Shown: positions 15,867 to 24,561, counted from the stretch's first letter. The stretch is 64,000 bases of DNA from Albidovulum sediminis (GCF_025380365.1 NZ_JAOCQF010000001.1:1972245-2036244); one strand, 5' to 3'. Notes: generated by a model not told the origin, from the letters alone. Numbers and translations are program-made.

Positions 15867-16017
15867 TGTCGTTCTCCTGCTTCGGACATGGCACGATCGG
15901 CGCAGCCCGCAAATTCCTTGAAGCCCGCCTTTTACGGATGGCAGCGGCAGAGTCAACAGCAAAGCGCGGGTTTTCCGCCGCTTTGCGCGGGCCCCCGATC
16001 CGGGCAGGGGCGAAGGT

Positions 16018-16414
16018 GCGCGGATGGCCTGTAAGCCGGATTCTGTCCGGGGACTTTCGCCCCCTGGATGACCATTCCTCTGGTCCCGCCGTTACCGGCG
16101 GGATCAAGCTGCCAACCCGGGCCTCTCGGGCTGAAGCGTCCCTGCGGCGATATCGGTTGCCCGATCAGCCCGCGCGAGGCCCCTATTTGGCATTGCTCCC
16201 GGTGGGGCTTGCCGTGCCGTCCCTGTTGCCAGGTCCGCGGTGGGCTCTTGCCCCACCGTTTCACCCTTGCCCGCGCGGACGCGGGCGGTCTCATCTCTGT
16301 GGCGCTTTCCCTCGGGTTTCCCCGGCCGGGCGTTACCCGGCACCGTCGCTTCAGGGAGTCCGGACTTTCCTCGTGCCGCCCGAGGGCGACCCGCGGTCAT
16401 CCAGCCATCCGCGC
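16018..16414 (-). ncRNA. rnpB: RNase P RNA (class A)
   Basis: The catalytic RNA of tRNA 5' maturation. Reading the complement, the 5' end GCGGATGGCTGGATGACCGC (16414 downward) pairs with the 3' GGCCATCCGC at about 16020 (helix P1). The universally conserved GAGGAAAGTCCGGAC is at 16358-16372 and ACAGAATCCGGCTTACAGG at 16027-16045. The internal GGTAACGCCCGG and GAAACCCGAGGG segments fit class A alphaproteobacterial molecules. Length is about 397 nt. Ends are set from P1 pairing and may be off by a few bases. Its promoter must overlap the 3' end of the amidase gene, which stops 11 bp upstream. Confidence 0.95.
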
Positions 16415-16424
16415 AAGCAGGGAG

Positions 16425-17093
16425 TTAGGGGCGCCGGGGCCCGGCGTCAACGGGAAAACGGGCGGCAAGGTCGGCAATCATCGCGCGATCCTCAGGCGCC
16501 TCGGGGCCGCTGGCCCAGGGACGAAAGCGCAGGCGGAAGGCCGGAAGGATCACCGCAGCCGGCAGATCGGGATAGCCGAAGGCCCGCGCGCTGGCCAGAA
16601 AGTCGGCGCGCGCATCCCCCTGCCCCGGCCAGACCGACAGCCCCTGCAGCGCCAGCCGCCGCCAGTCGAAGCGCGGGCCCGGGTCGCCCTTGCGGTCGGG
16701 CGCCATGTCGGAATGGCCGATGACCCGCGCGGGCGGGATCGCCCAGCGCGCCATGACGGCCGCCAGCAGCCGTTCCAGCGCGGACATCTGCGGTTCGGGA
16801 AAGGGCGCGTCGCCGGGATTGGCCAGTTCGATCCCGATGGAGCGGGAATTGACATCGCTGACCGCGCCCCAGGCGCCCGCGCCGGCGTGCCAGGCGCGGG
16901 CGGCCTCGTCCACCAACTGTTCGGCGGCCCCGTCCGCGGCGATCAGCCAATGGGCGGACACCTCGGCCGCGGGGTCGCAAAGCCGCGCTCGTGCCTCGGC
17001 AAGGGTCGGCATCGCGGTGTAGTGCAGGACGACAAGATCGGGCCTGGCCCCGTCGCGGCGCGGGCCGCAGTTGGGCGAGGGACAGGCCGCCAC
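16425..17093 (-). CDS. N-acetylmuramoyl-L-alanine amidase (Amidase_2 type)
   Basis: 222 residues with a GTG start. LVVLHYTAM near residue 22, AWHAGAGAWG near 67 and the C-terminal HSDMAPDRKGDPGPRFDW near 125 supply the zinc ligands of the Amidase_2 (AmpD/AmiD) fold. It cleaves the amide bond between N-acetylmuramate and L-alanine. No signal peptide is visible, so it is probably a cytosolic AmpD-like recycling enzyme rather than a periplasmic AmiD. It starts 2 bp beyond the stop of the lipoprotein gene, so the two form an operon. Confidence 0.9.
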   Translation of the reverse strand: MAACPSPNCGPRRDGARPDLVVLHYTAMPTLAEARARLCDPAAEVSAHWLIAADGAAEQLVDEAARAWHAGAGAWGAVSDVNSRSIGIELANPGDAPFPEPQMSALERLLAAVMARWAIPPARVIGHSDMAPDRKGDPGPRFDWRRLALQGLSVWPGQGDARADFLASARAFGYPDLPAAVILPAFRLRFRPWASGPEAPEDRAMIADLAARFPVDAGPRRP

Positions 17094-17095
17094 CG

Positions 17096-17662
17096 CTAGC
17101 CGCGGACCTTCTGGAACGGGGTCGGGTCCCAGGTGCAGGCGAAGCCGTCGCCATCGGGGTCGAGGTTCCTGCGGTCGCGCTCCGGTCCGCCGGACTTGAG
17201 GAACGCGAGTTGCGCATCCTCGGGCGACTGGTAGCGGGCGCAGGCGCGTTCGTTGCTCGACAGCGCCAGCCCGCCGCGCTTGTAGTAGGGCTGCCCCAGC
17301 CGGTTGGGGGCGTTCAGCGCGTAGGAGATCAGGTTGGGGGCCGATGTCTCGGTCCGCTCGGGCAGCGCGGTGGGCGCGATCACCTGGTATTGTGCGCGGT
17401 TCTGGGCGATGCGTTCCTTGTCGCTCTCGATCGTTTCGCGCGATGCGACGGCGGAGAAGTCCTGTTCGTCCGAAATGCCGGCGTGACTTTCGGCCGCGGG
17501 ATCAGCCGCAGCCTCGGCAACCGCAGCATCCGTCGCGCTGGCACCAGGGGCCAGCCCGGACTGGTAGTCGCGCTGATACTCGGCATAGCTCCCCCCCGTC
17601 GTCGCGGGCGACGCGCAGGCGCCAAGCAAGGTAAGGGCAGCAAGGGCGGCAGGTAGACGCAT
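17096..17662 (-). CDS. Excalibur-like lipoprotein
   Basis: 188 residues from ATG 17662, MRLPAALAALTLLGACASP, a clear lipoprotein signal with lipobox LGAC at about residue 15. The middle is acidic and low complexity (TDAAVAEAAADPAAESHAG). The C-terminus DRRNLDPDGDGFACTWDPTPFQ resembles the excalibur calcium-binding domain (DxDxDGxxC), though the first cysteine of the usual pair is not obvious. It would be anchored in the outer or inner membrane facing the periplasm. It precedes the amidase gene by 2 bp, suggesting a cell-wall related role. An open frame extends 39 codons upstream into gatA but makes no sense as a signal. Confidence 0.8.
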   Translation of the reverse strand: MRLPAALAALTLLGACASPATTGGSYAEYQRDYQSGLAPGASATDAAVAEAAADPAAESHAGISDEQDFSAVASRETIESDKERIAQNRAQYQVIAPTALPERTETSAPNLISYALNAPNRLGQPYYKRGGLALSSNERACARYQSPEDAQLAFLKSGGPERDRRNLDPDGDGFACTWDPTPFQKVRG

Positions 17663-17694
17663 TCTGATCCCCGAATAGGTTTCCTGTGGCGCGC

Positions 17695-19182
17695 TTACCA
17701 CCATTTGCCCGGCTTGGAAACAAAGCCTGCGGCCTGTTCCAGCGCGTAGGCATGATTCAGCAGATCGCCTTCCTCCCACGGGCGGCCGATCAGCTGAAGG
17801 CCCAGCGGAAGGCCCTGCCTGTCCAGCCCCACCGGAACCGCGATGCCGGGTAGCCCGGCCAGGTTCAGCGTCACCGTGAAGACGTCGTTGAGATACATCG
17901 CGACCGGGTCGCTGTCCGCGACCTCGCCCAGGCCGAAGGCCGCCGAAGGGGAAATCGGCGCGAGGATGGCGTCGATGCCATCGGCAAAGACCGTCTCGAA
18001 GTCGCGCTTGATCAGTGCGCGCACCTTCCGCGCCCGGTTGTAATAGGCATCATAGAAGCCCGCCGACAGCACATAGGTGCCGATCATCACCCGCCGCTGC
18101 ACCTCGTGGCCGAAGCCCTCGGCGCGGGTCTTCTCGTACATCTCCACGATGCCGTCGCCCTGCGCCAGTTTCGCGCGATGGCCATAGCGTACGCCGTCGT
18201 AGCGCGCGAGGTTCGATGACGCCTCGGCCGGGGCGACCACATAATAGGCGGGCAGCGCGTATTTCGTGTGCGGCAGCGTCACGTCGACGATGGTCGCGCC
18301 GGCGTCGCGCAACATCGCCGTGCCCTGGTCCCAGATCGCGGCAATCTCGGCGGGCAGGCCCTCGATCCGGTATTCGCGCGGAATGCCGATCTTGCGGCCG
18401 CGGATGTCGCCCGTCAGCATCGCCTCGAAGTCCGGGACCGGGATATCGGCGCTGGTGGAATCCTTCGGGTCGTGGCCTGCCATTGCCCCCAGCATGATCG
18501 CCGCGTCGCGGACCGACTTCGTCATCGGCCCGGCCTGGTCGAGCGAGGAGGCATAGGCGATCACCCCCCAGCGCGAGCAGCGCCCGTAGGTCGGCTTGAT
18601 CCCGACGATGCCGGTGAAAGCCGCGGGCTGGCGGATCGATCCGCCGGTGTCGGTTCCGGTCGCGGCAAGGCAAAGATCGGCCGCCACCGCCGCGGCCGAG
18701 CCGCCCGACGATCCGCCCGGCGTCAGCGGTGTTGCGTCGCCCGCGCGCCGCCAGGGGTTGACTGCCCGCCCGTAGCAGGAATGTTCGTTCGACGAGCCCA
18801 TGGCGAACTCGTCCATGTTGAGCTTGCCAAGCATCACCGCGCCCGCGTCCGCAAGGTTCTGGGTGACGGTGGACTCGTACTCGGGTCGGAAGCCCTTCAG
18901 CACGTTGGACGCGGCCTGCGACGGCACCCCTTTCGTGCAGTAGACATCCTTGATGCCGACGGGAATGCCGCACATCGCGGGCGCGTCCCCCGCCCGGATG
19001 CGCGCATCCGCCGCCCGCGCGCGCTCCAGCGCGATGTCGGGCGTCTTGTGGACGAAGGCGTTGAGCGGGTCGGATGCGTCGATCGCGGTCAGGCAGGCCA
19101 TGGTCAGATCGACGGCGGTGGCCTCGCCCTTCAGCAGGAGGTCGCGCGCCCCGGCGATGGTCAGTTCGTTCAGCATGGTCAT
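17695..19182 (-). CDS. gatA: Asp/Glu-tRNA amidotransferase subunit A
   Basis: 495 residues of the amidase-signature family. The Ser-cisSer-Lys triad shows in [11 protein letters not shown] near 75, [18 protein letters not shown] near 155 and [12 protein letters not shown] near 177. GatA releases ammonia from glutamine and passes it to GatB, which amidates mischarged Glu-tRNA(Gln) or Asp-tRNA(Asn). The ATG overlaps the gatC stop (ATGA), the classical gatCA arrangement. gatB is not in the window, as is usual for Rhodobacteraceae where it can lie nearby but apart. Confidence 0.97.
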   Translation of the reverse strand: MTMLNELTIAGARDLLLKGEATAVDLTMACLTAIDASDPLNAFVHKTPDIALERARAADARIRAGDAPAMCGIPVGIKDVYCTKGVPSQAASNVLKGFRPEYESTVTQNLADAGAVMLGKLNMDEFAMGSSNEHSCYGRAVNPWRRAGDATPLTPGGSSGGSAAAVAADLCLAATGTDTGGSIRQPAAFTGIVGIKPTYGRCSRWGVIAYASSLDQAGPMTKSVRDAAIMLGAMAGHDPKDSTSADIPVPDFEAMLTGDIRGRKIGIPREYRIEGLPAEIAAIWDQGTAMLRDAGATIVDVTLPHTKYALPAYYVVAPAEASSNLARYDGVRYGHRAKLAQGDGIVEMYEKTRAEGFGHEVQRRVMIGTYVLSAGFYDAYYNRARKVRALIKRDFETVFADGIDAILAPISPSAAFGLGEVADSDPVAMYLNDVFTVTLNLAGLPGIAVPVGLDRQGLPLGLQLIGRPWEEGDLLNHAYALEQAAGFVSKPGKWW

Positions 19183-19466
19183 TCCACCACCTTCGGCACG
19201 GCAAAGAACCCTTCGCGCGCGTCGGGCGCGTTGGACAGGATACGCTCCGCCATGCCGCCGTCGGTCACCACGTCGGCCCGCCGTTTCAGCCGCATCGGCG
19301 TGACCGAGGTCATCGGCTCCACACCCGTCACGTCGACCTCGTTCAACTGCTCCATGAAGGCCAGGACCGCGCTGAGTTCGCCCGCAAGCGCCGGCAGGTC
19401 GTCTTCCTTCACCGCGATCCGCGCCAGATGCGCGACCTTGCGCGCGGTGTCGATGTCGATGGACAT
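19179..19466 (-). CDS. gatC: Asp/Glu-tRNA amidotransferase subunit C
   Basis: A 95-residue protein that stabilises the GatA-GatB complex. [12 protein letters not shown] near residues 8-19, [12 protein letters not shown] near 55 and the C-terminal [14 protein letters not shown] are standard GatC features. It is upstream of and overlaps gatA by 4 nt. The minus-strand promoter should lie in the 95 bp between it and the divergent UPF0173 gene. Confidence 0.95.
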   Translation of the reverse strand: MSIDIDTARKVAHLARIAVKEDDLPALAGELSAVLAFMEQLNEVDVTGVEPMTSVTPMRLKRRADVVTDGGMAERILSNAPDAREGFFAVPKVVE

Positions 19467-19561
19467 GGGGTAAACTCCGTCCTTAGATCGGGGCAGGGTT
19501 TAACCGCCGGCCGGCCCGCCCGCAAGGGACTAGGGCGGGGCGACACGCAAGGGAGACGCGC

Positions 19562-20254
19562 ATGAACATCATCTGGCTTGGCCATTCCGGGTTCCGCATC
19601 GAGATCGAGGGCGCGGTGATCCTCGTCGATCCCTGGCTGAGCGGAAATCCGATGTTTCCCGCCGCACGGCGGGCCGAGGCGATCCGGGGTGCCACCCATC
19701 TGCTCATCACCCACGGTCACGGCGACCATACCGGCGACGCGATCGCCATCGCGAAGGAGCTTTCGATCCCTGTCGTCGGCATCTACGACCTGATGAGCTG
19801 GTGGGAAGGTGCGCATGGCATCGCCACCGTCGGCTTCAACAAGGGCGGTACCGCTGACCTGAACGGCGCGAAGGTGACGATGGTGAATGCCTGCCATTCC
19901 TCCTCGGCGGGCGGAGAGAACGGCCCGGTCTATGCCGGGCACGAATCCGGCTACATGATCGCGGGCGATGGCCATGTCGTCTACGTATCCGGCGACACCG
20001 ACATTATGGCCGACATGGACTGGATGGGCGAATACCACCGGCCCGACGTCGGCATCCTGTGCGCCGGCGGGTTCTACACCATGGACATGAAGCGCGCGGC
20101 ATTCGCGGCCCGGAAATACTTCGATTTCCGGACCGTGATCCCCTGCCATTACCGGACCTTCCCCGCGCTCGCGCAGGACGCGGCGGAGCTGAAGGCCGGA
20201 TTGCCGGGCGTGAACGTGATCGAGCCCGAAGTGCTGGTCCCGATCACGCTCTGA
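19562..20254 (+). CDS. UPF0173 metal-dependent hydrolase (MBL fold)
   Basis: 230 residues, MNIIWLGHSGFRIE, with the metallo-beta-lactamase motif LITHGHGDHTGD near residue 52 and later metal ligands in VSGDTD near 142 and PCHYRTFP near 197. These are the UPF0173/YtkL family features, and length is typical (about 225-235). Members hydrolyse ester or amide substrates in vitro; no physiological substrate is settled. ATG has AAGGGAGACGCGC before it. It is monocistronic, divergent from gatC. Confidence 0.9.
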   Translation: MNIIWLGHSGFRIEIEGAVILVDPWLSGNPMFPAARRAEAIRGATHLLITHGHGDHTGDAIAIAKELSIPVVGIYDLMSWWEGAHGIATVGFNKGGTADLNGAKVTMVNACHSSSAGGENGPVYAGHESGYMIAGDGHVVYVSGDTDIMADMDWMGEYHRPDVGILCAGGFYTMDMKRAAFAARKYFDFRTVIPCHYRTFPALAQDAAELKAGLPGVNVIEPEVLVPITL

Positions 20255-20295
20255 CCGCGCCGGCGGTGCCCGACCCTGCCTGGGTCGGCCGCCGG

Positions 20296-20526
20296 TCACA
20301 GCCGGATGTCCCAGTGCCGCGGACTGGGCGGTTCCCATCTGAGCCCCACGTCGCGGCGCAGGTGCGCGGGCAGGTCGTCGGCGGTCACCACGGGCGCCCG
20401 GCGGGCCCGCCGGGCCAGCGCGAGGGCCAGCGCCGCCATGACGCGCAGGACGCCGTGACGGTCCAGAAGCGCGCCGAGATCGGCCGAAGGGGACCGGCGG
20501 CGGTCGGAATCGAGTTCCAGAATCAT
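20296..20526 (-). CDS. Small basic protein with DUF1127-like C-terminus
   Basis: 76 residues from ATG 20526 (MILELDSDRRRSPSADLGAL), chosen because GGAG lies 6 nt upstream; ATG 20538 is an alternative. Residues 17-43 make a hydrophobic/arginine helix (VLRVMAALALALARRARRAP), and DDLPAHLRRDVGLRWEPP near 52-69 resembles the L..DIGL end of DUF1127 proteins. I do not recognise it as a defined family. It points the same way as the 28-residue ORF upstream. Role unknown; a stress-related small protein is a guess from the resemblance. Confidence 0.6.
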   Translation of the reverse strand: MILELDSDRRRSPSADLGALLDRHGVLRVMAALALALARRARRAPVVTADDLPAHLRRDVGLRWEPPSPRHWDIRL

Positions 20527-20684
20527 CTTCGTCTCCATGGCCGATGCCGGAACGGCAGAGGGCCCAAAGGGTTTGGAAGGGGACCGGACAGGTGCGGAAG
20601 GCACGAAGGCCCGCGGCGGAGAAGCCCGGTCAGTTCGGTTGGTGGTGAAGGAAGCCGACCGTCAGGGGGCGGCGTGATCCCGTG

Positions 20685-20771
20685 TCAGCAGAAATTCGTG
20701 CCGATGCCGGGGAGGCGAGACAGGCGCAGGATTCCCGCACGCTGGCGCAGAGCATTGCCGTAGTCAGCCAT
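20685..20771 (-). CDS. Candidate 28-residue small protein
   Basis: An ORF too short for normal callers: ATG at 20771-20769, TGA at 20687-20685. The ribosome site is excellent (AGGAGGG, 7 nt spacing). The peptide begins MADYGNALRQRAGIL, continues RLSRLPGIG and ends TNFC, giving a net positive, amphipathic helix and a cysteine at the penultimate position. It resembles a truncated DUF1127 arginine helix but lacks enough length to assign. The 138 bp upstream to tadA are AT-richer than average and look like a promoter region; no other gene fits there. Confidence 0.45.
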   Translation of the reverse strand: MADYGNALRQRAGILRLSRLPGIGTNFC

Positions 20772-20909
20772 GTTACGCCCTCCTGTCTCCGGGTTGCGGG
20801 GTGTCGGCACAATAGCCGAAAACAGCTTGGGACAAAGTCGCGGATTGTACCAGCGCCGCAAAAGGCATTGTATGTGTCAGTGACGACACAATCGCGCAAA
20901 GGGGATGCG

Positions 20910-21365
20910 TCATTCCCTGCGGCCGGCGAAGAATGCCCGCAGGAGGCGGCCTGCCTCGACCTCGGCGATGCCGTCGTACACCTCGGGGGCGTGGTGGCAC
21001 TGCGGATGCGAAAAGACCCGCGCGCCGTGGGCGACACCGCCGGACTTGGGGTCAGCCGCGCCGTAGTAGAGCCGCGCGACGCGCGCGAACGAGATGGCGG
21101 CGGCGCACATCGGGCAGGGTTCGAGCGTCACGTAAAGATCGTGCCCCGGCAGCCGCTCCGACCCCGCCGCGGCACAGGCCGCACGCAGGGCGAGGATTTC
21201 GGCATGCGCCGTGGGGTCGCACAGTTCCCGCGTGCGGTTGCCTTCCGCGGCGACCACGCGGCCGTCCGGCGCGACAACGACCGCGCCAACCGGCACCTCG
21301 CCCCGCAGGGCGGCCGCCCGCGCCTCTGACAGCGCCCGGTCCATGTGGCTCAGAAACCCGCTCAT
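20910..21365 (-). CDS. tadA: tRNA-specific adenosine deaminase
   Basis: 151 residues from ATG 21365. Zinc and catalytic residues: PTAHAEILALR near residue 52 (HAE) and LEPCPMCAAAISFARV near 82 (PCxxC). TadA deaminates A34 to inosine in tRNA-Arg(ACG), an essential cytosolic step; guanine and cytosine deaminases share the motif but the length and GAADPKSGGVAHG fit TadA. It diverges from the rluB gene with about 106 bp between them. An upstream open frame to 21656 has no ribosome site. Confidence 0.94.
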   Translation of the reverse strand: MSGFLSHMDRALSEARAAALRGEVPVGAVVVAPDGRVVAAEGNRTRELCDPTAHAEILALRAACAAAGSERLPGHDLYVTLEPCPMCAAAISFARVARLYYGAADPKSGGVAHGARVFSHPQCHHAPEVYDGIAEVEAGRLLRAFFAGRRE

Positions 21366-21471
21366 GCCTTCCTCTTGCCGCGCGCGATCCTCACGCGCAA
21401 CCGCTTTCCGTTTGACCGAATCGGCGCTAAGGGGTGCGCTTCGACTCATTCCCGTGCCGAAAGGGCCCCGC

Positions 21472-23070
21472 ATGACCGACGACGCGAAACAGGGCGAACG
21501 CATCGCCAAGGTGATGGCCCGGTCAGGGGTCGCCTCCCGCCGGGATGCGGAGCGGATGATCGTGGAAGGCCGGGTCAAGGTGAACGGCAAACCCGTCACC
21601 AGCCCAGCGATCGACATCCTGCCCTCCGACAAGGTCACGCTTGACGGCAAGCCCATCGACGCGCCCCAGCCCGCACGTCTCTGGCTTTACTACAAGCCCT
21701 TGGGCCTCGTGACCTCGACCAAGGATGAAAAGGGCCGCCAGACCGTGTTCGACACCCTGCCCGAGGGCATGCCGCGGGTGATGAGCGTCGGCCGTCTCGA
21801 CCTCAATTCGGAGGGGCTCCTGCTGCTGACCAACGACGGCGAGCTGAAGCGGCGGCTGGAGTTGCCGTCGACCGGCTGGCTCCGGAAGTACCGCGTGCGG
21901 GTGAACGGGCGCCCGAACGATCTGACCTTCGATCCCCTGCGCCGCGGCGTGACCATCGAGGGCGAGGAATTCCTGCCGATGGAGGTGACGCTCGACAAGC
22001 AGCAGGGCGCCAACGCCTGGCTGACGGTGGGCCTGCGCGAGGGCCGGAACCGCGAAATCCGCCGCGCCATGACTGAGGTGAACCTGATCGTGAACCGGCT
22101 GATCCGCGTCAGCTATGGCCCGTTCCGCCTGAACCAGATGAAGCCGGGCGAGGTGGTCGAGGTCAAGCGGCGGATCCTGCGCGAGCAGTTGGGGGCGCTT
22201 TATGACGGCCTGGCCGGGGCCGAGGGCGAAGGCGCCGCCGGGACCGGGGGACGCGCGGCCGGCGACCGCAGCGAACGCCCCGCCCGCAAGCCCCGCGCCG
22301 AGGGCGGCTTCAGCTCCGGCCCCCGCGCCGAGCGGCCCTATGCGCCGCGCAAGCCACGGTCGCAGGACGAGGGCGAGGCGCCGCGCAAACCCCGCTTCGA
22401 CCGTGAAGGCGGCGGCGACCGGGGCGAGCGTCCCGCGCGCAAGCCCCGCGCCGAGGGCAGCTTCAATTCCGGCCCCCGCGCCGAGCGGCCCTATGCGCCG
22501 CGCAAGCCACGGTCGCAGGAAGAGGGTGAGGCGCCGCGCAAGCCGCGCTTCGACCGTGAAGGCGGCGGCGACCGCAGCGAACGCCCCGCCCGCAAGCCCC
22601 GCGCCGAGGGCGGCTTCAGCTCCGGCCCCCGCGCCGAGCGGCCCTATGCGCCCCGCAAACCCCGCCCGCAGGGCGAGGGCGAGGCGCCGCGCAAGCCGCG
22701 CTTCGACCGTGAAGGCGGCGGCGGCGACCGCAGCGAACGCCCCGCCCGCAAGCCCCGTGCCGAGGGCGGCTTCAGCTCCGGCCCCCGCGCCGAGCGGCCC
22801 TACGCGCCGCGCAAGCCCCGGGCGCAGGGCGAGGGCGAGGCGCCGCGCAAGCCGCGCTTCGATCGCGAGGGCGGCGGCGACCGCAGCGAACGCCCCGCCC
22901 GCAAACCCCGCGCCGAGGGCGGCTTCGGCTCCGGCCCCCGCGCCGAGCGTCCCTACGCGCCCCGCAAGCCCCGCCCGCAGGGCGAGGGTGAGGCGCCGCG
23001 CAAGCCGCGCACACCGCGCAACGACGGGCCGAAGCGCGGGCCGAAGCGCGGGCCGAAAAAGCCGTCCTGA
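21472..23070 (+). CDS. rluB: 23S rRNA pseudouridine synthase (RluB family) with long repetitive basic tail
   Basis: 532 residues from ATG 21472. An S4 RNA-binding domain (about 8-55, RIAKVMARSGVASRRDAERM) precedes the catalytic domain; GRLDLNSEGLLLLTNDG near 106 holds the active-site Asp, and REGRNREIRRAM near 190 fits the RsuA/RluB/E branch. E. coli RluB is about 290 residues and modifies U2605 of 23S rRNA. Here the last 270 residues are five imperfect copies of a 51-residue unit rich in Arg, Pro, Lys and Gly (RPARKPRAEG, RAERPYAPRKPR, GEAPRKPRFDREGG). The tail is predicted disordered and RNA-binding. Confidence 0.93.
   Translation: MTDDAKQGERIAKVMARSGVASRRDAERMIVEGRVKVNGKPVTSPAIDILPSDKVTLDGKPIDAPQPARLWLYYKPLGLVTSTKDEKGRQTVFDTLPEGMPRVMSVGRLDLNSEGLLLLTNDGELKRRLELPSTGWLRKYRVRVNGRPNDLTFDPLRRGVTIEGEEFLPMEVTLDKQQGANAWLTVGLREGRNREIRRAMTEVNLIVNRLIRVSYGPFRLNQMKPGEVVEVKRRILREQLGALYDGLAGAEGEGAAGTGGRAAGDRSERPARKPRAEGGFSSGPRAERPYAPRKPRSQDEGEAPRKPRFDREGGGDRGERPARKPRAEGSFNSGPRAERPYAPRKPRSQEEGEAPRKPRFDREGGGDRSERPARKPRAEGGFSSGPRAERPYAPRKPRPQGEGEAPRKPRFDREGGGGDRSERPARKPRAEGGFSSGPRAERPYAPRKPRAQGEGEAPRKPRFDREGGGDRSERPARKPRAEGGFGSGPRAERPYAPRKPRPQGEGEAPRKPRTPRNDGPKRGPKRGPKKPS
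22264..23010 (+). repeat. 153-bp tandem repeat array inside rluB
   Basis: The unit beginning GACCGCAGCGAACGCC recurs at 22264, 22417, 22570, 22726 and 22879, spacing 153, 153, 156, 153 bp, the last copy incomplete. All spacings are multiples of 3, keeping the frame. The copies differ mainly at silent sites and at a few residues (GGFSSGP, GSFNSGP, GGFGSGP). Confidence 0.9.
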
Positions 23071-23106
23071 GCACATCAACGGGAGAGCCTTCCAGCAAGG
23101 GTATTG

Positions 23107-23127
23107 GCCACGCGCCTCGGGCGTGGC
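23107..23127. other. Inverted repeat after rluB
   Basis: GCCACGC (23107-23113) and GCGTGGC (23121-23127) form a 7-bp stem with a 7-nt loop, 37 bp past the rluB stop. No U-run follows; it may be a weak terminator or mRNA 3' stabiliser. Confidence 0.4.
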
Positions 23128-23153
23128 ACTCTGACCGCAAAACGGGGGCAGGT

Positions 23154-24137
23154 TTGGACGGATCGGTTCGGCGATGGTCGTTGCGCGACGCGGGCGCTGC
23201 CGCCGCGATTGTCCTGTCCGGCGTTCTGGCAGGCTGCGACGGAACCGCACCCGCGGGCCTTTCCACCCCGGCCGGCTCGGCCTCCGCCCCGGCCGAACCC
23301 GCCACGCCGCCGCTTTCCGCCGAAAGCCTGGCCGCACGTGCCTATTACCAGCGCATCGAAACCGCGGCCCTTGCCCGCGGGCAGTTGCGCACCGATGGCG
23401 GCGGGACCGACACCCCGTTCAGCGCCGAGGATCTGGCGCGCAACTTCGAGCGCATCGCCTTTTTCGACGAGTTCCAGCGGCGGGGCGGCCAACTGGTCGC
23501 GCAGCAGCGCGAAAGCACGCTGCATCGCTGGCAAGGCTCCGTCCGGGTCGAGGTCGCGTTCGGGGACACGGTTCCGGCTGAACAGCGGGCGCGGGACCGC
23601 ATGACCATCGCGTCCTATCTTGTCCAACTCAGTGACCTGACCGGACTGCCGATCCGGATGACCGGCTTTGCGCCCAACTTCACCGTCTTCATCCTGAACG
23701 AGGAGGAGCGCCGGCAGGCCGGGCGCCTGATCCTGAGCCTCGCTCCGGGAATGGACCCCGAGGCGCTGTCCTCGGCGCTGGAGATGAAGCCCGACACCTA
23801 CTGCACGATCTTCAGCTTTGCGCCTGCCGGCAGCGCGGTCTATTCCCGCGCGCTGGCCGTGATCCGTGGCGAACTGCCCGAGATCCTGCGCCTTTCCTGC
23901 CTGCATGAGGAGATTGCCCAGGGCCTCGGCCTTGTGAACGACAGCCCGCGCGCGCGGCCTTCGATCTTCAATGACAACGACGAATTCGCGACGCTGACGC
24001 GACAGGACGAACTGATGCTGCGGATTCTCTACGACCGCCGGCTCGCGCCGGGGATGAGCCTTTCGCAAGCCGCGCCCACCGTGTCGTCGATCGCCGCCGA
24101 ACTGATGGGCGGCGAGATCATCGCCGCCCTGCCGTGA
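23154..24137 (+). CDS. DUF2927 domain lipoprotein
   Basis: 327 residues with a proposed TTG start at 23154 after GGGGGCAGG. AAAAIVLSGVLAGCDG gives a lipobox (LAGC, about residue 28), so it is probably a membrane lipoprotein. A Pro/Ala-rich linker follows, then a DUF2927 domain: FSAEDLARNFERIAFFDEF near 90 and CLHEEIAQGLGLVNDSPRA near 260 with SIFNDNDEFATLTRQDELML. The HEEIAQGLG stretch resembles an abortive zinc-protease site and invites comparison with metalloproteases, but no activity is known. Monocistronic, after rluB. A second DUF2927-like gene is at 59932. Confidence 0.85.
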   Translation: MDGSVRRWSLRDAGAAAAIVLSGVLAGCDGTAPAGLSTPAGSASAPAEPATPPLSAESLAARAYYQRIETAALARGQLRTDGGGTDTPFSAEDLARNFERIAFFDEFQRRGGQLVAQQRESTLHRWQGSVRVEVAFGDTVPAEQRARDRMTIASYLVQLSDLTGLPIRMTGFAPNFTVFILNEEERRQAGRLILSLAPGMDPEALSSALEMKPDTYCTIFSFAPAGSAVYSRALAVIRGELPEILRLSCLHEEIAQGLGLVNDSPRARPSIFNDNDEFATLTRQDELMLRILYDRRLAPGMSLSQAAPTVSSIAAELMGGEIIAALP

Positions 24138-24141
24138 CCGT

Positions 24142-24561
24142 TCAGCCCTTGCCGATGGGCACCTTGCGCGCCTTGCCGGCCGCATCCGGCGCCAGCTTCG
24201 GCACCGTCAGCGTCAGCACACCGTCCTTCAGATGCGCCTCGATCTTTGCGGCATCGGCGTCCGCCGGCAGGCGGAAACTGCGGCTGAAACTGCCGAACTG
24301 GCGTTCGCTGAAATACCAGGTCTCGCCCTTTTCCTCGCGCGATGTGCGCTTCTCGCCCTTGACGGTCACCATCCCCTCGTTGGTGGTGATGTCGATGTCC
24401 TTTTCCTCCACCCCGGGAAGTTCCATCGCGATGCGATAGACCCTGTCGTCGGACGAGGCTTCGGAGGCAGGTGCCACCCATTCCGCCAACCGCGCGCCGA
24501 AGCTGCGGAAGGGCTCGTAGATTGACGGCCAGAACGAGCTGGCAAGCGATTTCTCAACCAT
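24142..24561 (-). CDS. Hsp20/alpha-crystallin small heat-shock protein
   Basis: 139 residues from ATG 24561, with AAAGGAGAACCGG upstream. The alpha-crystallin domain spans about 38-130: YRIAMELPGVEEKDIDI, GEKRTSREEKGETWYFSER, GSFSRSFRLPADAD, and GVLTLTVPKL (the usual GVLxxxxPK motif). It binds unfolding proteins without ATP. The gene points away from the PfkB kinase and converges on the DUF2927 gene. I see no clear CIRCE or ROSE thermometer in the short 5' region. Confidence 0.92.
   Translation of the reverse strand: MVEKSLASSFWPSIYEPFRSFGARLAEWVAPASEASSDDRVYRIAMELPGVEEKDIDITTNEGMVTVKGEKRTSREEKGETWYFSERQFGSFSRSFRLPADADAAKIEAHLKDGVLTLTVPKLAPDAAGKARKVPIGKG

Noticed and set aside
15866-17099. 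Plus-strand and minus-strand open frames across the RNase P region
   Set aside because: The segment 16018-16414 is rnpB by conserved RNA motifs and P1 pairing; frames there are by chance and the rest is antisense to the amidase.
20630-21037. 135-codon minus-strand frame over the small ORF region
   Set aside because: Overlaps the 28-residue ORF in another frame and the tadA 3' end, has no ribosome site, and its translation is Ser/Arg-rich noise.
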